The translations under genes and the position numbers were made by a program. From Chrysiogenia bacterium (GTDB lineage Bacteria; JAGRBM01): a stretch of 7,771 bases of DNA. The number at the start of each line of letters is the position of its first letter. The first letter of the stretch is position 1. Below, one piece after another: positions 5,219 to 7,771 of the stretch. The notes below the pieces were generated by a model, which did not search any database, was not told where the DNA came from, and saw only the letters and a program-made list of their open reading frames with translations. The stretch is taken from the NCBI GenBank assembly GCA_020434085.1, contig JAGRBM010000103.1:1-7771 (forward strand). Direction: 5' to 3'.

Positions 5219-7012
5219 ATGTCGAGACTGACCGGCCAGACCGTGCCCGCGCGTTTTCTTGCGCGGGTAGAAAAGACCCCCAATCACCCGGCCTACTGGC
5301 ACATGCAGGACGGCAAGTGGATCCAGCGAACCTGGAAGGATCTGGAGAACGAGTCCGCGCGCTTTGGCGCCGGGCTGCAGGCCGTGGGGCATGGCAGCGG
5401 TGAGAGCGTGGCCATCATGGCCGACACCGTGCCCGAGTGGGTGAGCTGCGACCTCGGAGCGCTCGGCATCGGCGCCACGGTGATCGGCGTCTACCAGACG
5501 CTCACTCCCAGCCAGGCCGAGTACGTCATCGACCACTCGGACGCGACGACGCTCATCGTGCAGGGACAGAAGTATCTCGACACCGTCCTTGAGATTCAGA
5601 GCAAGCTGCCCAAGGTAAAGCGCATCATCTCCTGGGATGATGTCGAGACCGCGCAGGACGACCGCATCCTTCTCTATGCCGACGTGATGGCCAAGGGCGA
5701 GACCGCGCTGAAACTCGACACCGGGCACTGGCGAAAGAGCGTCAAGGAGCTCGACCCCAACCAGTGCGCGCTCATCATCTACACCTCCGGCACGACCGGC
5801 CCGCCCAAGGGCGCGATGCTCAGCCACTCGAATATCGTCTTCATGATGGAGACGCTGAGCCAAACCATGGACGCCGATGAAAACGACGTGTCCTTCGCGT
5901 TCCTTCCCATGGCACACGTGGCCGAGCACGTGGTCGGCAACTACGCGCGCATCGAGATCGGCTTTGGCGGCTACTTCGCCCGCAGCCTGGAGACCGTCAT
6001 CGACGACGTGGCCGTCGCCAGGCCGACGGTATTCGGTTCGGTGCCGCGCATCTTTGAAAAAGTCTACGCCAAGGTGCAGTCGGGCCTCGAAGAAGCGCCC
6101 GAGGGCAAGCGCAAGATGGCCCAGTGGGCGATCCGCACGGGCGTGGAGGCCGCGCGCCTCGAAGGTGAAGGTAAGAGCGTGCCGTTCATGCTCAAGCTCA
6201 AGCGCGCGGTGGCCGACAAGCTCGTGCTCTCAAAGATCCGCAAGCTCTTCGGCGGCCGGGTGAAGTTCTTCATCTCGGGGGCCGCGCCCATCGCCCTCGA
6301 CATCCTCGAATTTTTCCAGGCCTGCGGCATGATCACCTACGAGGTCTACGGCATGACCGAGTCCACGGGTCTGATCACCGGCAACCGCCCCGAGAGCTGG
6401 AAGCTCGGCACGGTGGGCCCGATCATTCCCGACGTCGAGGTGGTCATCGCCGGTGACGGCGAGATCCTCACCCGCGGCAAGCACGTGTTCATGGGTTACT
6501 TCAAGAACGAGGACGCGACCAAAGAGACCATCGACGCCGAGGGCTGGCTCCACACCGGCGACATCGGCGAGTTCGACGACGGCGGTTTCCTGCGCATCAC
6601 CGACCGCAAGAAGAACCTCATCATCACCGCCGGCGGAAAGAACGTCGCCCCCTCGAACATCGAGAACCTGCTGAAGGGCGACCCGCTCATCAGCCAGGTG
6701 CTCGTCCACGGCGACAAGCGCAACTTCCTGAGCGCGCTCATCACTTTAGACCCCGACGAATCCGCCGCCTTCGCACAGAAACACGGCCTCAAGCCCGAAG
6801 ACGTCCCCACCAGCAAACAGGCCCACGACCACGTGGCCAAACACGTCGAGGCCTGCAACGCCGACCTCGCCCGCTACGAGTCCATCAAGAAATGGGAAAT
6901 CCTCCCCGAAGACTTCACGGTCGAAAACGAAATGCTCACCCCTACCATGAAGGTCAAACGCAAGCAGGTGGAGGAGAAGTACCGGTCCGTGCTGGACGGG
7001 TTTTATGGGTAA
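5219..7012 (+). CDS. Long-chain fatty acyl-CoA synthetase (AMP-forming, FAA1 type)
   Basis: A complete 597-residue ANL-superfamily ligase that activates a fatty acid with ATP to an acyl-adenylate and transfers it to CoA. Motifs in order: the phosphate loop YTSGTTGPPKG (188-198), FLPMAHVAEHV (228-238) of the long-chain FAA1/FadD15-like subgroup, ISGAAPI (352-358), YGMTES (377-382) in the adenylate site, TGD (446-448), the hinge segment ITDRKKNLIITAGGKNVAP (460-478) and the C-terminal catalytic lysine K578 in LTPTMKVKRK. The length and the linker after the phosphate loop fit the roughly 600-residue bacterial subgroup. The ATG at 5219-5221 is chosen because GGAGG lies 5 bases upstream; an in-frame TTG at 5183 lacks a site. 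There is no signal peptide; the enzyme is probably cytoplasmic or peripheral on the membrane. The gene is monocistronic and faces the minus-strand gene at the right. Chain-length preference cannot be read from sequence. Confidence 0.94.
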   Translation: MSRLTGQTVPARFLARVEKTPNHPAYWHMQDGKWIQRTWKDLENESARFGAGLQAVGHGSGESVAIMADTVPEWVSCDLGALGIGATVIGVYQTLTPSQAEYVIDHSDATTLIVQGQKYLDTVLEIQSKLPKVKRIISWDDVETAQDDRILLYADVMAKGETALKLDTGHWRKSVKELDPNQCALIIYTSGTTGPPKGAMLSHSNIVFMMETLSQTMDADENDVSFAFLPMAHVAEHVVGNYARIEIGFGGYFARSLETVIDDVAVARPTVFGSVPRIFEKVYAKVQSGLEEAPEGKRKMAQWAIRTGVEAARLEGEGKSVPFMLKLKRAVADKLVLSKIRKLFGGRVKFFISGAAPIALDILEFFQACGMITYEVYGMTESTGLITGNRPESWKLGTVGPIIPDVEVVIAGDGEILTRGKHVFMGYFKNEDATKETIDAEGWLHTGDIGEFDDGGFLRITDRKKNLIITAGGKNVAPSNIENLLKGDPLISQVLVHGDKRNFLSALITLDPDESAAFAQKHGLKPEDVPTSKQAHDHVAKHVEACNADLARYESIKKWEILPEDFTVENEMLTPTMKVKRKQVEEKYRSVLDGFYG

Positions 7013-7073
7013 GGGGTGTGGGCAAGCGTTCGCGGTTAGGGGATGGTCATAGTTCCGGCCTTCCGCAAACAGT

Positions 7074-7616
7074 TCATGGAAGCTCAGTCAGTTCGATATC
7101 AAGTGCGTCCTCTCTTATCTCGACATCGCCCACGCCCGAGTAATACGCGAGAGTGGCTTTGACTGAAATTGAGCCGCTGAGCGCACTGCCATCAAGCAAG
7201 TCGACATCAAGAATCACGCTGCAAGTTCGCGATTCCGGTTTCGGTTCCGGGAACGACCCTTCATCACATGCCGCACTGATCTCGTGTGTTATCGGAACAC
7301 CTTGGTAACCAAGCTCGACCGAGCTGCCTTCGTTGCCAGGCCAACTCGCTTCGCCGACAGCTCCGACTTCACCGCCATCGAGTTCGATCTCAACGATCAG
7401 GTGCGTGAAATTTGAGTCAAACCTTCCTGGCGTGACATCGATCTGAAAGCTCTTGCTGGACTCGGCCTCTGACAACTGCACGCCTGGCCCAACCTGAAAC
7501 CCAGTCAGTATCACCAGTTTCCCCGGGTCGCAGCAACATAGCGATAACGCCATGAAACCGATCAAGAAGGCGGCTGTTGCAGACTTGATCAGAGGCGGAG
7601 ATGCTTGCACTGACAC
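7074..7616 (-). CDS. Unrecognised exported protein, possible lipoprotein
   Basis: I do not recognise a family. From a GTG at 7614-7616 the product is 180 residues. Its N-terminus reads as a signal peptide: a short polar part with K11, a hydrophobic core AAFLIGFMALSL (15-26), then three consecutive cysteines (27-29) before DPGK. A lipobox is possible, but the residue before the first cysteine is Leu rather than Gly, Ala or Ser, so lipidation is uncertain. The mature part is acidic and looks beta-rich, with alternating strands such as HLIVEIELDGG and SISVKATLAYY, and two further cysteines at 117 and 132 that could pair. An AGGGG site lies 4 bases before this GTG; a second GTG two codons later is an alternative. 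The frame is open upstream to 7736, but that part has un-genelike codon use. G+C is lower than in the neighbours (52% in a 60-base sample), suggesting a different history. Confidence 0.6.
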   Translation of the reverse strand: MSVQASPPLIKSATAAFLIGFMALSLCCCDPGKLVILTGFQVGPGVQLSEAESSKSFQIDVTPGRFDSNFTHLIVEIELDGGEVGAVGEASWPGNEGSSVELGYQGVPITHEISAACDEGSFPEPKPESRTCSVILDVDLLDGSALSGSISVKATLAYYSGVGDVEIREDALDIELTELP

Positions 7617-7626
7617 TGATCCCCTC

Positions 7627-7771
7627 TTACGCCACCGCGTCCAACCCCTTCTGCTCGAGCAGGTTGAGCAGCTTGATAGAGTAGCCGCTGGGTTACCGTC
7701 CCCGGCAATGATGCCCCGAACGCCCACCCGCCGCAATTGCCCAAAATGAGACGCCGCGCCGGCCCGAAAAA
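7627..7771 (-). pseudogene. C-terminal tail of an unidentified gene, frame apparently broken near 7690
   Basis: The minus strand at 7627-7692 encodes PSGYSIKLLNLLEQKGLDAVA and a TAA stop. Nearly every codon here ends in G or C, as in the real genes of this window, and it stops 10 bases before the GTG of the exported-protein gene, as in an operon. But an in-frame TAA at 7693-7695 closes the frame directly upstream. In another minus-strand frame, 7696-7771 reads plausibly (FGQLRRVGVRGIIAGDGNP), and adding one base in the run of C near 7690 would join the two. It could be a decayed gene, a sequencing indel or a chance short frame. No family was recognised. Confidence 0.3.

Noticed and set aside
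5111-5929. Minus-strand open frame opposite the 5' half of the acyl-CoA synthetase (272 codons)
   Set aside because: Antisense to well-conserved synthetase motifs, no start signal, and His/Arg/Leu-rich composition typical of shadow frames.
7013-7073. Terminator between the convergent synthetase and exported-protein genes
   Set aside because: Only a 5-bp arm pair with a 13-base loop near 7060-7082 and no T-run; not convincing as an intrinsic terminator.

Overview
The window comes from a GC-rich bacterium; by eye the main genes are around 60-65% G+C, with strong G/C preference at third codon positions. The gene content is aerobic-type acyl-CoA metabolism. No rRNA or other taxonomic marker is present. 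The protein flavour (ethylmalonyl-CoA enzymes plus an NAD-type 3-hydroxyacyl-CoA dehydrogenase and an FAA1-like ligase) would suit a proteobacterial or myxobacteria-like lineage, but that placement is a guess.

Bases 1-4236 on the minus strand hold a four-gene unit read in the order ccr, hbd, a CitE/HpcH-family lyase, mcd. The last gene runs off the left edge. These match steps of the ethylmalonyl-CoA pathway for acetyl-CoA assimilation. Hbd makes or uses 3-hydroxybutyryl-CoA. Ccr reductively carboxylates crotonyl-CoA to ethylmalonyl-CoA. Mcd oxidises methylsuccinyl-CoA to mesaconyl-CoA. The CitE-family protein is the natural candidate for cleaving beta-methylmalyl-CoA to glyoxylate and propionyl-CoA. 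The epimerase, the ethylmalonyl-CoA mutase and mesaconyl-CoA hydratase are not in view. The unit has a candidate promoter with a perfect TTGACA box and a perfect 7-bp-arm palindrome just downstream (4323-4388). Two of its three intergenic gaps contain strong hairpins.

Bases 4487-5074 (minus) encode a small YkvA/DUF1232 protein. Divergent from it, bases 5219-7012 (plus) encode a complete long-chain fatty acyl-CoA synthetase of the FAA1 type, which would feed fatty acids into the same CoA-thioester pool.

Bases 7074-7771 (minus) look different in composition. They hold an unrecognised secreted or lipoprotein-like gene with a GTG start. Just upstream is the tail of another gene whose reading frame seems to be broken near 7690.

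The most interesting points are: a Ccr that keeps the four-cysteine structural-zinc motif of classical alcohol dehydrogenases together with the CO2-pocket residues; a long CitE-family lyase of unusual architecture inside the pathway operon; an Hbd with lysine in place of the usual NAD-binding aspartate; and the palindrome and hairpin elements of the operon. No CRISPR, tRNA, insertion sequence or phage gene was seen.
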